From: Ventricola sp036297385
GTDB taxonomy: Bacteria > Bacillota > Clostridia > Christensenellales > Aristaeellaceae
Length of the DNA stretch: 64,000 bases
Direction: 5' to 3'
NCBI GenBank assembly: GCA_036297385.1
Contig: JAXJLD010000117.1
Span: 36,580-100,579 of the forward strand
A program made the translations under genes and the position numbers. Under the pieces are notes generated by a model. It made no database searches. It was not told where the DNA came from and was given only the letters and a program-made list of their open reading frames with translations. This document shows positions 1-9,573 of the stretch, one piece after another. Each line of letters begins with the position of its first letter. The stretch's first letter is position 1.

Positions 1-2118
1 CTTCAGGATGAGCTGGCGCGTATCACACCTAGGGAGATCATCGTCAATGCTGAACTGCCGCAAGATGCGACGTCGCTCCCGTACAGCGTAGAAAACAGCA
101 TCCATTTCCAGTATGGAAAAGCTAAGGCGGCGTTGCTGGAGCATTTTAAGGTGCAGTCCTTGGATGCTCTGGGATTGGAAGGATTGAAGCTGGGTGTGCG
201 GGCTGCAGGTGCGCTGATGAAGTATCTTCAGGAGACGCAGAAGAATGCACTGGAGCATATCGTCACCATCACGCAATACTTCGATAAGCGCTTCATGATG
301 TTGGATCATACGGCGCGGCATAACTTGGAACTGACAGAAACCATGCGCTCGCGTCAGAAGCAGGGAACGCTGCTGGGCGTGCTGGATTATACCTGTACCG
401 CCATGGGTGGGCGTATGCTGCGCAGCTTTATTGAGCAGCCGCTTGCCGTCAAGGCGGATATCGACCGAAGGCTGGATGCTGTCGAGGCGCTGCAAAAGGC
501 AGACATGACCGCGGATTTGTTGAGGGAAGAGCTGACACAGGTGTACGATGTGGAGCGCCTGCTCAGCCGCATTTCCTATCGCAACATCAATGCCAAGGAT
601 TGCTTGGCGCTGCGTGACTCGCTATCCCATGTGCCGGCCATCTATGCAGCCGTCCGCGAGCTTGACCCTAAGGGCTTGCTAGGCGAGCTGTTAAGTCAGC
701 TTACGCCGCTTGATGATGTGGTGGATCTGCTGACGCGCGCTATCAATCCCGATGCGCCCATGCTAATGAGCGAAGGTCACTTCATTCGAGACGGATACCA
801 TGCCGAGCTGGACAAGCTGCGGGAGGCTTCTGCACACGGCAAGCAGTGGATTGCCGATCTGGAGGCCAAGGAGCGCGAACTCACCAAGATCAAGAATCTC
901 AAGATTCAGTACAACAAGGTCTTTGGTTACTATATCGAGGTTACCAAGTCGAATTACGATCAGGTTCCCTTCCGTTATACACGGAAGCAGACGCTGGCCA
1001 ACTGCGAACGCTACATGACACCGGAGCTTCACGAGATTGAAGAGACGGTGCTGGGTGCGCAGGAGAAGGCGCTGCGGTTGGAGCAGGGGCTGTTTATGGA
1101 GATTCGAGATTTCCTCTCTGAGCAGATACCTCGGATTCAGAAAACGGCCGTAGGACTCAAGACACTCGATGCGCTGCTTTCCTTGGCGATTGCGGCAGTG
1201 CGCAATCACTATGTCCGTCCGCAGATTACGGAGGACGGCGTGATCGACATTGAAAACGGTCGGCATCCTGTCGTGGAGGCTGAGCTGCATGGAGACAATC
1301 TCTTCGTGCCAAACAGCACATTGATGGATGAAAACGATAACCGTATGCTGATCGTAACCGGCCCCAATATGGCGGGCAAAAGCACCTATATGCGGCAGGT
1401 GGCGCTCGTTACGCTGATGGCGCACATGGGAAGCTTTGTCCCAGCGGACAGCGCAAGGATCGGCGTAGTCGATCGCATCTTCACGCGCGTGGGCGCGTCG
1501 GATGATCTGGCGAGCGGGCAATCGACGTTCATGGTGGAAATGAACGAGATGGCGCACATTCTTCGCAGCGCAACGGCGCACTCGCTGATTATTCTGGATG
1601 AGATCGGACGCGGAACCAGCACGTTTGACGGCTTGAGCATCGCTTGGGCTGTGGTGGAATATCTAGTAGACCAGCAGAAAATTGGCGCAAAGACGCTGTT
1701 TGCGACGCATTATCATGAATTGAGCGAGCTGGAAGGCCGGCTGCCGGGCGTGGTCAATTATCGAATCAGCGTTAAAGAGCACGGCGAGGACATCATTTTC
1801 CTGCGCAAGATCGAGCGCGGCGGCGCGGATAAGAGCTTTGGCATCCATGTGGCGCATCTGGCTGGTCTACCCAGACCCGTCATCATGCGCGCACACGAGA
1901 TTCTGGCACGCCTTGAAACCAATGACGTCAATCAGACAAGCATTGGCCAGAATATTCTGGGTGATGAGCTGGATAAGAAACCCAAGCAAGTCAACCTATT
2001 TGAAGCGCCTGCCATGGACTTGGTTGAAGAAATACGCTCGATGGACGTGATGTCTATGACGCCCATTGAAGCGCTGAATACGCTCTTTACGCTGCGCGAA
2101 AAAGCACGGCGTGCGTAA
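1..2118 (+). CDS. mutS: DNA mismatch repair ATPase MutS (5' end missing)
   Basis: Recognises mispaired bases and recruits MutL. The reading frame is open from base 1 to the stop at 2116-2118, giving 705 visible residues; a full MutS has about 850, so roughly the first 150, including the mismatch-reading Phe-x-Glu domain, lie outside the window. Visible are the connector, lever and clamp regions and the C-terminal ABC-type ATPase: Walker A GPNMAGKST at visible residue 454, then the Walker B and D-loop region LDEIGRGTSTFDG and the switch histidine in FATHYHEL. The gene is 17 bp upstream of mutL, the usual mutSL arrangement. Identification is secure; only the truncation is due to the window edge. 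Confidence 0.97.
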   Translation, partial: LQDELARITPREIIVNAELPQDATSLPYSVENSIHFQYGKAKAALLEHFKVQSLDALGLEGLKLGVRAAGALMKYLQETQKNALEHIVTITQYFDKRFMMLDHTARHNLELTETMRSRQKQGTLLGVLDYTCTAMGGRMLRSFIEQPLAVKADIDRRLDAVEALQKADMTADLLREELTQVYDVERLLSRISYRNINAKDCLALRDSLSHVPAIYAAVRELDPKGLLGELLSQLTPLDDVVDLLTRAINPDAPMLMSEGHFIRDGYHAELDKLREASAHGKQWIADLEAKERELTKIKNLKIQYNKVFGYYIEVTKSNYDQVPFRYTRKQTLANCERYMTPELHEIEETVLGAQEKALRLEQGLFMEIRDFLSEQIPRIQKTAVGLKTLDALLSLAIAAVRNHYVRPQITEDGVIDIENGRHPVVEAELHGDNLFVPNSTLMDENDNRMLIVTGPNMAGKSTYMRQVALVTLMAHMGSFVPADSARIGVVDRIFTRVGASDDLASGQSTFMVEMNEMAHILRSATAHSLIILDEIGRGTSTFDGLSIAWAVVEYLVDQQKIGAKTLFATHYHELSELEGRLPGVVNYRISVKEHGEDIIFLRKIERGGADKSFGIHVAHLAGLPRPVIMRAHEILARLETNDVNQTSIGQNILGDELDKKPKQVNLFEAPAMDLVEEIRSMDVMSMTPIEALNTLFTLREKARRA

Positions 2119-2135
2119 TACAGAAAGGAAAGGAG

Positions 2136-4211
2136 ATGCCGCATTTGGAAGAAAGACCGATTATCAGGCTAAACGAAGAGATCATCGGCAAGATAGCAGC
2201 GGGCGAAGTGGTGGAAAGCCCCGCTTCTGCCATCAAGGAGTTGGTGGAGAACAGCCTTGATGCGGGTGCAACGTGCGTAACCGTAGAAATCCGTGACGGC
2301 GGCATTTCCTATTTGCGTGTGACCGACAATGGGAAAGGCATTCCCAGCCGCGATGTACGTCTGGCCTTTGAGCGCCATGCAACCAGCAAAATCCGCAAAT
2401 CGGATGACTTGTTTGACCTACACACCCTCGGCTTTCGCGGAGAAGCGCTTGCCTCCATCGCAGCGGTCAGCAAGCTGGTTCTTACCACGCGCCATGCGGG
2501 CGAGGAAACCGGCACGCGCGCCGTCAACGAGGGCGGTGTGATCAAGTCGGTGGGCGAAGCTGCCAGCCCGCAGGGAACCACCATTGTTGCGCGGGAGCTG
2601 TTTTACAACACGCCGGTTCGGCTCAAATTTCTCAAAAAGCCGGTGACAGAAGCGGCACGCGTGGCAGAGGTAATCGCACGCATGATTCTGTCGCGGCCGG
2701 ATATCTCCTTCCGTTTGATGCATAACAGCAAGCAGGTGTATACCAGCTCCGGCAACGGAGATTTGCGCAGCGCGGTATTCAGCCTATACGGGCGTGAAGT
2801 TGCCCACGCCATGATGCCGGTGCGTGGAGAGGGCGGCGTATCGGTGTCCGGTCTGGTAGGCTTGGGCCTTCAGGCGCGTGCCAATCGTTCCAGACAGACG
2901 TTTATTGTCAATGGGCGCACGATCCGCAGCACGCTGCTCACGCAGGCTCTGGAGGATGCGTGCCGCGAGCGCGTTACGGTAGGGCATTATCCTATTTGTG
3001 TGCTGAATGTCCAGATGCCCAATACGATGGTGGATGTCAACGTGCATCCCAACAAGCTGGAAGTGCGTTTTAGCGATGAAAATCTGATTTATCAAGCGGT
3101 GAAAGGTGCCATTGCTGACAGTCTGACCCGCTCGCCGCTGGCCAGCGCACCGCAGATTACGCTGACCAGTGAGCCGGAGCAGAGCCTTGCGAGCACGGTT
3201 CGCGTCATCGACACAGAGACAGAGGACGGCATGGAGCGTGCGCGACAGGCAGTGGCAGAGACGCAGCCAGAAAGCCCGAAGCCGGAGGTACAGGTTCATG
3301 TGATCAATGTGCCGCCTGCTAAGACTTCGCCATCCCCATCTGAAGCGGCAAGCAAAACAGATGAAAGCGCTATGTACCCAACTCCGAGTCAACAAGCTGA
3401 ATTTACATCGTTCGTGACGCAGTATTTCGGCGGCGCAGCGCAGCGATCTGCAGTATTGCATGAATCGACTATTCCTGGGCGCATAGAAGATCTGACTGTT
3501 CGCCAACCCGCTGCGATGCAAAATAAAACGCTTCCGGAGGAAGGCTGTTCTGCATCTTTGCCCGAAAAGCCAGAAGCAGCGCCTGTACAAGAAAGCCTGC
3601 TGCAGCCTGTCACAGAGGATACTACGGATGCGTTGGCAGGGTATAGCGTAATTGGCGTGGCATTTGATACCTATATTATCCTCCAAAATGACAAGCAGCT
3701 TTTGCTCATCGACCAGCACGCCGCACACGAACGCATCCTCTATGAAAAGCTGATGCGGGAAATTGATGCGGGTACAGGTTCGCAGGTATTGATGGTTGCG
3801 CAGGTTGTTGAGGTGACGCCGCAGGATGCAGCTAAAATTGAAACTTATGCAGAGGAGATCAAGGCTGCGGGATTTGACATTGAGCCGTTTGGAGACCATG
3901 CCTATCAAATCCGCGCGGTACCGAATGTGCTGGGCATACCTCAAAGCAAAAGTGCCTTTTTGGAGATGGTCGATCGTTTGGGCGAGCTGCGTGTCCTATC
4001 CACACGTCAGAAGCGGCGTGATGCAATTTTGCAGATGGCCTGTAAGAAAGCCATTAAAGGCGGCGACAAGCTGACGATGGAGGAAATCCGACCGCTGCTC
4101 GCTGATGTGGTTTCCAGCAGTGCGCCGCCAACCTGTCCGCATGGCAGACCGTTGGTCGTGACGCTCAGCAGAAGTGAAATTGAGAAGCGCTTCCGGCGCA
4201 TCAACAATTGA
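2136..4211 (+). CDS. mutL: DNA mismatch repair endonuclease MutL
   Basis: Couples MutS mismatch recognition to strand incision. The 691-residue protein has the GHKL ATPase N-terminus with catalytic Glu35 in KELVENSLDAG, the DNGKGI motif at 64-69 and GFRGEALASI. A low-complexity linker of about 150 residues follows. The C-terminal domain carries the endonuclease motif DQHAAHERILYE at 526-537, the ACKKAIKGG stretch and CPHGRP at 667, so this is the nicking type found where MutH is absent. The ATG at 2136 is preceded by AAAGGA at a normal distance and gives the expected short lead before the ATPase. It lies between mutS and miaA; its TGA overlaps the miaA ribosome binding site. Confidence 0.97.
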   Translation: MPHLEERPIIRLNEEIIGKIAAGEVVESPASAIKELVENSLDAGATCVTVEIRDGGISYLRVTDNGKGIPSRDVRLAFERHATSKIRKSDDLFDLHTLGFRGEALASIAAVSKLVLTTRHAGEETGTRAVNEGGVIKSVGEAASPQGTTIVARELFYNTPVRLKFLKKPVTEAARVAEVIARMILSRPDISFRLMHNSKQVYTSSGNGDLRSAVFSLYGREVAHAMMPVRGEGGVSVSGLVGLGLQARANRSRQTFIVNGRTIRSTLLTQALEDACRERVTVGHYPICVLNVQMPNTMVDVNVHPNKLEVRFSDENLIYQAVKGAIADSLTRSPLASAPQITLTSEPEQSLASTVRVIDTETEDGMERARQAVAETQPESPKPEVQVHVINVPPAKTSPSPSEAASKTDESAMYPTPSQQAEFTSFVTQYFGGAAQRSAVLHESTIPGRIEDLTVRQPAAMQNKTLPEEGCSASLPEKPEAAPVQESLLQPVTEDTTDALAGYSVIGVAFDTYIILQNDKQLLLIDQHAAHERILYEKLMREIDAGTGSQVLMVAQVVEVTPQDAAKIETYAEEIKAAGFDIEPFGDHAYQIRAVPNVLGIPQSKSAFLEMVDRLGELRVLSTRQKRRDAILQMACKKAIKGGDKLTMEEIRPLLADVVSSSAPPTCPHGRPLVVTLSRSEIEKRFRRINN

Positions 4212-4222
4212 GGAGGCACGCC

Positions 4223-5161
4223 ATGAAACCGACCGTGCTTGCGCTTGTCGGCCCAACAGGATCTGGAAAAACGCAGACCGCCATTCGGATCTGCCAAAGT
4301 TTGCCTGCTGAAATCGTCTCGATGGACTCCATGCAGATTTATCGCGGCATGGATATCGGAACGGCAAAGCCGACGCGGGAAGAACTGGCTGCCGTACCGC
4401 ACCATATGATCGATATCGCTGAACCGGACGAGCTATTTACGGTATCCATGTACAGAGATATGGCATACCGTGTTATCGACGACATCCTAAAACGCGGCAA
4501 AGTGCCGCTTCTGGTAGGCGGAACCGGTTTATATCTCCAAGCGATCAGCTATGAGATGAGCCTTGGAGATAAGGGCGCGGATCATGCGCTGCGCGAACGC
4601 CTGCAAACTATCGCCACAGAACCGGGTGGAGAGAGAAAACTGCATGATATGCTTGCTCAGGTCGATCCGGATAGTGCAGAAAAGCTGCATCCGCACGATG
4701 TGCGCCGTGTGATCCGCGCTTTGGAAATCTATGAAACTTCTGGACGCACCAAAAGTGAGCAGACAGACGTCAGGCGAGAAGGCCCCTACCACGTCAAGGT
4801 CTACGGATTGTCGTTGCCGCGCGATCAGATGTATGCGCGAATTGATGCGCGTGTCAATGAGATGATGGAACAAGGGCTGGTTGACGAAGTAAAAGGGCTG
4901 CTCGAGTGTGGTATTCAGCCCAGGCAAGAAGGCGGCGCGATGCAGGCCATCGGTTACAAGGAGATTGTCAGCGCGCTTCGTGGTGAAATCACGATGGATC
5001 GGGCGGTTGAATTGATTCAGCAAGGATCGCGCAGATATGCAAAGCGGCAATGGACATGGTTCCGTCGTGATCCGAGAACTGTATGGCTGGACTGGACAAC
5101 CTATTCTACACCTGAAGCGTTGATTGATGATCTGCTTGGGCAGATGCGCCATGACCTTTAG
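4223..5161 (+). CDS. miaA: tRNA dimethylallyltransferase MiaA
   Basis: Adds a dimethylallyl group from DMAPP to adenosine 37 of tRNAs reading codons that begin with U. The 312-residue protein shows the P-loop GPTGSGKT near residues 10-17, the DSMQIY substrate motif, the GGTGLYLQA motif and the C-terminal RRYAKRQWTWFR motif. An in-frame upstream start at 4208 overlaps mutL, but the ATG at 4223 has GAGGAGG six bases before it and begins directly at the family N-terminus, so it is preferred. It completes a mutS-mutL-miaA unit, a common clostridial order. No hfq follows, although hfq often sits here. Confidence 0.96.
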   Translation: MKPTVLALVGPTGSGKTQTAIRICQSLPAEIVSMDSMQIYRGMDIGTAKPTREELAAVPHHMIDIAEPDELFTVSMYRDMAYRVIDDILKRGKVPLLVGGTGLYLQAISYEMSLGDKGADHALRERLQTIATEPGGERKLHDMLAQVDPDSAEKLHPHDVRRVIRALEIYETSGRTKSEQTDVRREGPYHVKVYGLSLPRDQMYARIDARVNEMMEQGLVDEVKGLLECGIQPRQEGGAMQAIGYKEIVSALRGEITMDRAVELIQQGSRRYAKRQWTWFRRDPRTVWLDWTTYSTPEALIDDLLGQMRHDL

Positions 5162-5277
5162 TTTATCTGAATAAACAGACTTTTGGTCTAAAATGGAAAA
5201 TAGATCCGCAGTCTGCTTAACTGAGCATGGTTTTTTCGGCGTCTGCATCGCAATAGGTGGCGATAGCAAGAAAAGGC

Positions 5278-5306
5278 TTGAAGATTATACGAAGATGGAG
5301 TAAAAT
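5278..5306 (+). promoter_or_regulatory. promoter for xpt
   Basis: TTGAAG at 5278-5283 and TAAAAT at 5301-5306 are separated by exactly 17 bp. They lie about 40 bp before the xpt start, in the 187-bp gap after miaA. The rest of that gap shows no gene and no convincing riboswitch. Confidence 0.7.
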
Positions 5307-5348
5307 AGATTTACTTTATTCTAACTAAGGAAAGGACCCGAGACGAAT

Positions 5349-5921
5349 ATGCAGATGTTGAAGGAAGCCATCCTTCAAAAGGGAAAAGCAATCAATCAGG
5401 ATGTGCTGCTTGTCGATTCTTTTTTGAACCATCAGGTGGATGTAGAGCTGATGAAGCACGTGGGCGAAGCGTTTGCCGACTATTTTAAGGGGCGTGGAAT
5501 CTCTCGCGTCATCACCATTGAAAGCTCCGGCATTGCACCTGCTGCCTTTACGGCGCTGGAATTGGGCGTTCCGCTTGTCATCATGAAGAAGCAGACTTCC
5601 CGGATTATGACGGGCGACCTCTTGCAGACTACCGTTCGCTCTTTCACAAAAGGAACGAGCTATGAACTAACCATCAAGCGCGAATTCCTCGAGCCGGGCG
5701 AGAAGGTGCTGCTGATCGACGACTTTCTGGCAAGCGGCGAAGCGGCCTTTGGTATGCTTCGCTTGGCCAAAGATGCTGGCGTTGATGTAGCTGGCATAGG
5801 CATCGTCATCGAAAAGGCGTTTCAGGCGGGTCATCAGCGTTTGGTTGAGGCTGGTTTGGATGTATATTCGCTGGCGCGTGTTCAGTCCATGTCGGAAAAT
5901 CACATTGAATTCGTCGAGTGA
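5349..5921 (+). CDS. xpt: xanthine phosphoribosyltransferase
   Basis: Converts xanthine and PRPP to XMP in purine salvage. The 190 residues match the Xpt family in length and along their whole course: KVDSFLNHQ-like N-terminus (VDSFLNHQVD at 22-31), IESSGIAPAAF at 57-67, the PRPP-binding loop VLLIDDFLASGE at 120-131 and IGIVIEKAFQ. The AAAGGA ribosome binding site is about 12 bases before the ATG; a second ATG two codons later is possible. In many Firmicutes xpt is paired with a purine permease and a guanine riboswitch; here it stands alone between its own promoter and terminator. Confidence 0.95.
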   Translation: MQMLKEAILQKGKAINQDVLLVDSFLNHQVDVELMKHVGEAFADYFKGRGISRVITIESSGIAPAAFTALELGVPLVIMKKQTSRIMTGDLLQTTVRSFTKGTSYELTIKREFLEPGEKVLLIDDFLASGEAAFGMLRLAKDAGVDVAGIGIVIEKAFQAGHQRLVEAGLDVYSLARVQSMSENHIEFVE

Positions 5922-5945
5922 TCTTGTCCATGAAAATTGAAGGGT

Positions 5946-5981
5946 TGCGGCCGACCGGAGAAGTCGGACGCAGCTTTTTTT
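5946..5981 (+). terminator. intrinsic terminator after xpt
   Basis: The arms TGCGGCCGAC and GTCGGACGCA pair with one mismatch around a short loop and are followed by GC and a run of seven or more T. Confidence 0.85.
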
Positions 5982-6068
5982 GTGCAAGCAGAAATCTCCA
6001 TGGAAGCGGGTTGGAATCTCGTCGCTTTGACCAAATCTCTATGAATGGGTGCAAAACGGAAGCAAATG

Positions 6069-6077
6069 TGTTATAAT
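6069..6077 (+). promoter_or_regulatory. extended -10 promoter for the maf-mre cluster
   Basis: The sequence TGTTATAAT is a perfect extended -10. No good -35 is visible at 16-18 bp, which is tolerated by extended -10 promoters. Transcription would start near 6084, which rules out the ATG at 6086 as the maf start and favours the GTG at 6113. Confidence 0.7.
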
Positions 6078-6112
6078 AAAACCAAATGAAGAAAAATGCG
6101 GAGGATGATTCT

Positions 6113-6691
6113 GTGATCTCTCTGAAATGCCCACTGATTCTGGCTTCCGGTTCGCCGCGGCGCAAAGAACTCTTGGATACCATGGGGCTTGCATATCGTG
6201 TGGATGTCTCAGAAGCAGACGAATCATTTGATGGCAAGCCGGAGGATGCTGTGCTCGAGCTTTCTCGACGCAAAGCAGAGGCTGTGGCTGGACGAAACCC
6301 AGATTCTATTATTTTAGCAGCAGATACGCTGGTGTACTGCGGAAGGGTGCTGGGGAAGCCTGAGAATGAGCAGGCCGCTGTGCAGATGCTTGGTATGCTG
6401 GCGGGAAACTGGCACAGTGTTTACACGGGCGTGACGCTTCTGGATACGCGCAGCGGACGCACGGTTAGCCGTGCCGAGGTCACGCGCGTACATATGATTG
6501 CCCTAGAGCGCGCGGAAATCGAAGCATATGTGGCTACGGGCGAGCCGCTTGATAAGGCGGGGGCTTACGGCATTCAGGGACGCGGCGGTATGTTTATCGA
6601 CCGGATTGAGGGTTCGTATTCCAATGTCGTGGGCTTGCCGATGACGCTTGTACGCAGTATGCTGCTGGAATGGAACGAGGCGTATCGCTGA
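6113..6691 (+). CDS. maf: Maf nucleoside triphosphate pyrophosphatase
   Basis: Hydrolyses non-canonical or excess dTTP/UTP to the monophosphate; Maf proteins are linked to septum and shape control. The 192-residue protein has the N-terminal SGSPRRKELL nucleotide-binding motif at about 12-21, the AADTLVY segment with the catalytic Asp, and the GIQGRGGMFI segment typical of the YhdE/Maf branch. The start chosen is GTG 6113 because GGAGG lies eight bases before it and the protein then begins as other Maf proteins do. The ATG at 6086 would lie almost at the transcription start. maf directly before mreB is a widely conserved pairing. Confidence 0.93.
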   Translation: MISLKCPLILASGSPRRKELLDTMGLAYRVDVSEADESFDGKPEDAVLELSRRKAEAVAGRNPDSIILAADTLVYCGRVLGKPENEQAAVQMLGMLAGNWHSVYTGVTLLDTRSGRTVSRAEVTRVHMIALERAEIEAYVATGEPLDKAGAYGIQGRGGMFIDRIEGSYSNVVGLPMTLVRSMLLEWNEAYR

Positions 6692-6722
6692 TGAATGGAA
6701 TAGATTGAGGGGTTTTCAAAAT

Positions 6723-7751
6723 ATGGCATTGTTTCAGCTTATGACGCCGGATATTGCAGTTGACGTAGGCACCAACAACACGCGCGTGTATGTGAAGGAT
6801 AAGGGAATTGTCGTCAACGAGCCGTCCGTCGTCATCGTTCGGGCCGATCAGCCCAAGAATATTATCGCCGTTGGCGACAGTGCAGAGGAACTGATTGGAC
6901 GGTCGGCGGGCAATGTGCGCATTGTCCATCCGCTGCGCGACGGCGTTATCGTGGATTACGAAATGGCGCAGGTCATGATCCACTATTTTGTGAGCAAGGC
7001 GATTGGAACGCGCAGCTTCGTTCGCCCACGGATGGTGGTCACATTGCCTGGCGAAGTCAGCAAAGTGGAACGGCGCGCAGTCATTAACGCGATGGAGCGC
7101 ATCGGCGCACGGCAGATTTTTGTCGTGGAGCAGGCGTTTGCAGCAGCGCTTGGTACGGGTTTGCCGGTGTATGATCCGCAGGGCAGTTTTGTTGTGGATA
7201 TTGGCGGAGGTACAACAGAGGTAGCGCTGGTATCGATGGGCGGTATTGTGCTGTCCCACTCTGTTCGGGTGGCTGGTAACCGGATCGATGAAGCAATTTC
7301 CGGTTATCTCAAAAAACAGCACGCGATTTTGGTGACAGACCGAGTCGCAGAACGCATCAAGTTTGACTTGGTGGATGTTCGCGAGAATGCCAATCTGGAG
7401 CAGATGGCTGTTGTTCGTGGCCGCGATATTGCAACAGGTATGCCGCTGACGGTGGATGTCAATATGGCGAAGGTCAGCGAAGCCATTCGCGAGCCTCTTG
7501 AAGAAATTCTGGCTGCCATCAAATGGGTGCTGGGCCGAATCCCGCCGGAATTTGCGGTAGATATCCTGCAAAACGGTATTTTCCTGACCGGCGGCTCTGC
7601 GGCACTCCCCAATCTGGACGCCATGATTGCTACAGAATTTGGCGTTCCTGTTTCCGTCGCTAGAGATGCGGGCGAGTGTACCACACTGGGCGCTGGCTAT
7701 ATGGCGGATCATTTTGATATGCTTGGCGCTACCGGAAAAGAAAACGGTTGA
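6723..7751 (+). CDS. mreB: rod shape-determining actin homologue MreB
   Basis: Forms membrane-associated filaments that guide lateral cell-wall synthesis by RodA and PBP2. The 342-residue protein carries the actin-fold phosphate 1 motif (DIAVDVGTNNTRVYV), the adenosine region VDIGGGTTEVAL and a C-terminal TGGSAALPNLD segment. An upstream in-frame extension overlaps maf and encodes nothing MreB-like. ATG 6723 has GAGGGG ten bases before it and gives the family N-terminus. First gene of the mreBCD-mrdA block, 31 bp after maf. Confidence 0.95.
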   Translation: MALFQLMTPDIAVDVGTNNTRVYVKDKGIVVNEPSVVIVRADQPKNIIAVGDSAEELIGRSAGNVRIVHPLRDGVIVDYEMAQVMIHYFVSKAIGTRSFVRPRMVVTLPGEVSKVERRAVINAMERIGARQIFVVEQAFAAALGTGLPVYDPQGSFVVDIGGGTTEVALVSMGGIVLSHSVRVAGNRIDEAISGYLKKQHAILVTDRVAERIKFDLVDVRENANLEQMAVVRGRDIATGMPLTVDVNMAKVSEAIREPLEEILAAIKWVLGRIPPEFAVDILQNGIFLTGGSAALPNLDAMIATEFGVPVSVARDAGECTTLGAGYMADHFDMLGATGKENG

Positions 7752-7777
7752 CTTCCCTTTAAAGGAATGACAGATTC

Positions 7778-8941
7778 ATGAAAAAGAAACATCCTTTCCT
7801 ATATGTAGTTCTGCGCAGAGCCCTTGTGGTGGTTTTGCTTTTGATGATGGTGCTCACTGCCTATCATCAGTCTTCCGGACAGCTTGTGTCGCCGGAGGGT
7901 ATGCTCAATAAAATCATCACGCCCATACAGAGTGCTGTATCTAAGGCGCAGCATATGTTTTCGGAATATCTGTATCGTGTGAAGCTGCGCAGCAATATCG
8001 AATACGAGTACAATCAGCTCAAGGCACAAAATGATGAGCTGATTCTCAGAAGTATTCTGTATGAAGAGCTGGAAGAGGAGAATAACCAGCTCCGTGCTCT
8101 GTTGGGCGAATATGAATCTCGTGCAGAAATGAACCCCGTTCTGGCCCGCGTGATCGCCAGCGAATCGGGCAACTATTTCTCCACCTTTACCATCAACAAG
8201 GGCAAGCGCGATGGCATCGACGAGCAGATGGCTGTGATTACGTCGGAGGGTCTCGTCGGCTATGTGTATGAAGTGTTTGACTCCACAGCGAAGGTCATCA
8301 CGATCATCGACGATCAAGCCAGCCTTGCGGCACTGATTGAGAGCAGCCGTGACCAGGGCGCCATTAAGGGCACGCTGGGCAGTACGGGCGAGCCGCTTTG
8401 TCGGATGTATTATCTGTCTGCGGACAGCGTACCGCGCCCGGGTGATCGCGTCATTACTTCCGGTGTCGGCGTATCCTTCCCCAAGGGTTTGCTGATCGGT
8501 TATGTCCGCGAAAGCACGCGTGCCATTGAGGACAACAAACACTACATTGTGGTTGAGCCTGCCGCAGATTTTGAGCACATTGAGAACGTGCTGGTGTTGC
8601 GCTACTATGCCGATGTGGAAGAAATGCCGGAGAATTACGATAATACGGAGATCATCATTGCCCCGGTTGCGACGGCTAGACCGCAGGCTGTCGTGGAAGA
8701 GGATAAGCTGACTGCCTCTACGCCGGTACCGCTGCCGGATGCGCCGGGCCGCGTGACGCCGACGCCTGCGCCGGAAGAGGTCGATTTCGTGCTGGACGAT
8801 GAGGCTCTGGGTGATTTGTCGGATCGATTTGTTCAGACAACGCCTTCTCCCACGCCTTCGCCGACCGATCTGCCCATCGTAGATCCGGCCGATGGTGCAG
8901 AGATAGCGGATGAGGATGAGTTCCCGAAAGAGCTGCAATGA
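7778..8941 (+). CDS. mreC: cell-shape protein MreC
   Basis: Bitopic membrane protein that links MreB to PBP2 and activates it. The 387 residues comprise a short basic cytoplasmic start, one transmembrane segment (about residues 8-27), a coiled coil (about 65-112, rich in E, N and L) and the two beta domains of MreC with VIASESGNYFSTFTINKG. After about residue 285 there is an acidic, Pro/Thr-rich tail of about 100 residues (repeated TPSPTPSPT-like text) that typical MreC proteins of 270-300 residues lack. The tail probably lies outside the membrane; its role is unknown. Confidence 0.93.
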   Translation: MKKKHPFLYVVLRRALVVVLLLMMVLTAYHQSSGQLVSPEGMLNKIITPIQSAVSKAQHMFSEYLYRVKLRSNIEYEYNQLKAQNDELILRSILYEELEEENNQLRALLGEYESRAEMNPVLARVIASESGNYFSTFTINKGKRDGIDEQMAVITSEGLVGYVYEVFDSTAKVITIIDDQASLAALIESSRDQGAIKGTLGSTGEPLCRMYYLSADSVPRPGDRVITSGVGVSFPKGLLIGYVRESTRAIEDNKHYIVVEPAADFEHIENVLVLRYYADVEEMPENYDNTEIIIAPVATARPQAVVEEDKLTASTPVPLPDAPGRVTPTPAPEEVDFVLDDEALGDLSDRFVQTTPSPTPSPTDLPIVDPADGAEIADEDEFPKELQ

Positions 8942-8987
8942 GGCGGCTTTCAAGCGCGCAATCGGATGACAACGAGGTGAAAGGAAT

Positions 8988-9542
8988 ATGTCCCGATTAC
9001 TCAAGATGTTTGTACTGGCTATCGCCGCCTGCGTGTGCCAGACAAACCTTTCTCAGTACATTCGCATTGCCGGCGTTGTGCCGGATATGCTGATCATCTT
9101 TCTGGTGGTGCTGACGTCATACACGGGCGCGTACGGTGGATTTTGCGCAGGTGCGTTCCTCGCCATGCTCTACGATGCGAGCGTCGGCTATGTGCTGGCC
9201 ATCAATCTGGTGGCGTATACGTTCATTGGCTGGGCTTCCGGTATGCTTCGCGGTGTGCTGAATACCAAGCTGCGAAAGCTGAAACACAAAAGCGTTCTGG
9301 TCATGATGCTGATCTGCTTCTTCTTGACGCTGATGCGAGAAGTGCTCTATATCGGCTATCTGTTCCTCATTGGCTCCGAGCAGGGGCTGATGACGTGGGT
9401 ACGGGCGATGCTGTGCAGCGGATACAGCGCACTGCTGATCTGGCCGTGCTCGTATCTGGTTGCGCGATTCATGCGCTGGCAACCGAACGTGCGCAGCAGG
9501 GGCGGAGACCTGAATGAAGAATCCGACGGCACAGAGATCTGA
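8988..9542 (+). CDS. mreD: rod shape-determining membrane protein MreD
   Basis: Small integral membrane partner of MreC. The 184 residues contain five or so hydrophobic segments and the conserved region around PDMLIIFLVVLTSYTGAYGGF, in which MreD proteins usually have Pro-Asp followed by Gly-x-x-x-G. A GAGGTGAAAGGA ribosome binding site precedes ATG 8988. Position between mreC and the PBP2 gene supports the call as much as the sequence, which diverges quickly in this family. Confidence 0.88.
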   Translation: MSRLLKMFVLAIAACVCQTNLSQYIRIAGVVPDMLIIFLVVLTSYTGAYGGFCAGAFLAMLYDASVGYVLAINLVAYTFIGWASGMLRGVLNTKLRKLKHKSVLVMMLICFFLTLMREVLYIGYLFLIGSEQGLMTWVRAMLCSGYSALLIWPCSYLVARFMRWQPNVRSRGGDLNEESDGTEI

Positions 9543-9573
9543 CGGCTAAAGAAAATCGGAGGTTTCGTATTTC

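Noticed and set aside
5162..5348. A purine riboswitch before xpt
   Set aside because: The conserved loop and junction sequences of the purine aptamer are not there; only a promoter and a weak 4-bp hairpin are seen.
7799..9004. Long minus-strand frame (about 400 codons) opposite mreC
   Set aside because: It is antisense to an obvious gene, rich in Arg, His and Ile in the manner of a shadow frame, with no motif or ribosome binding site.
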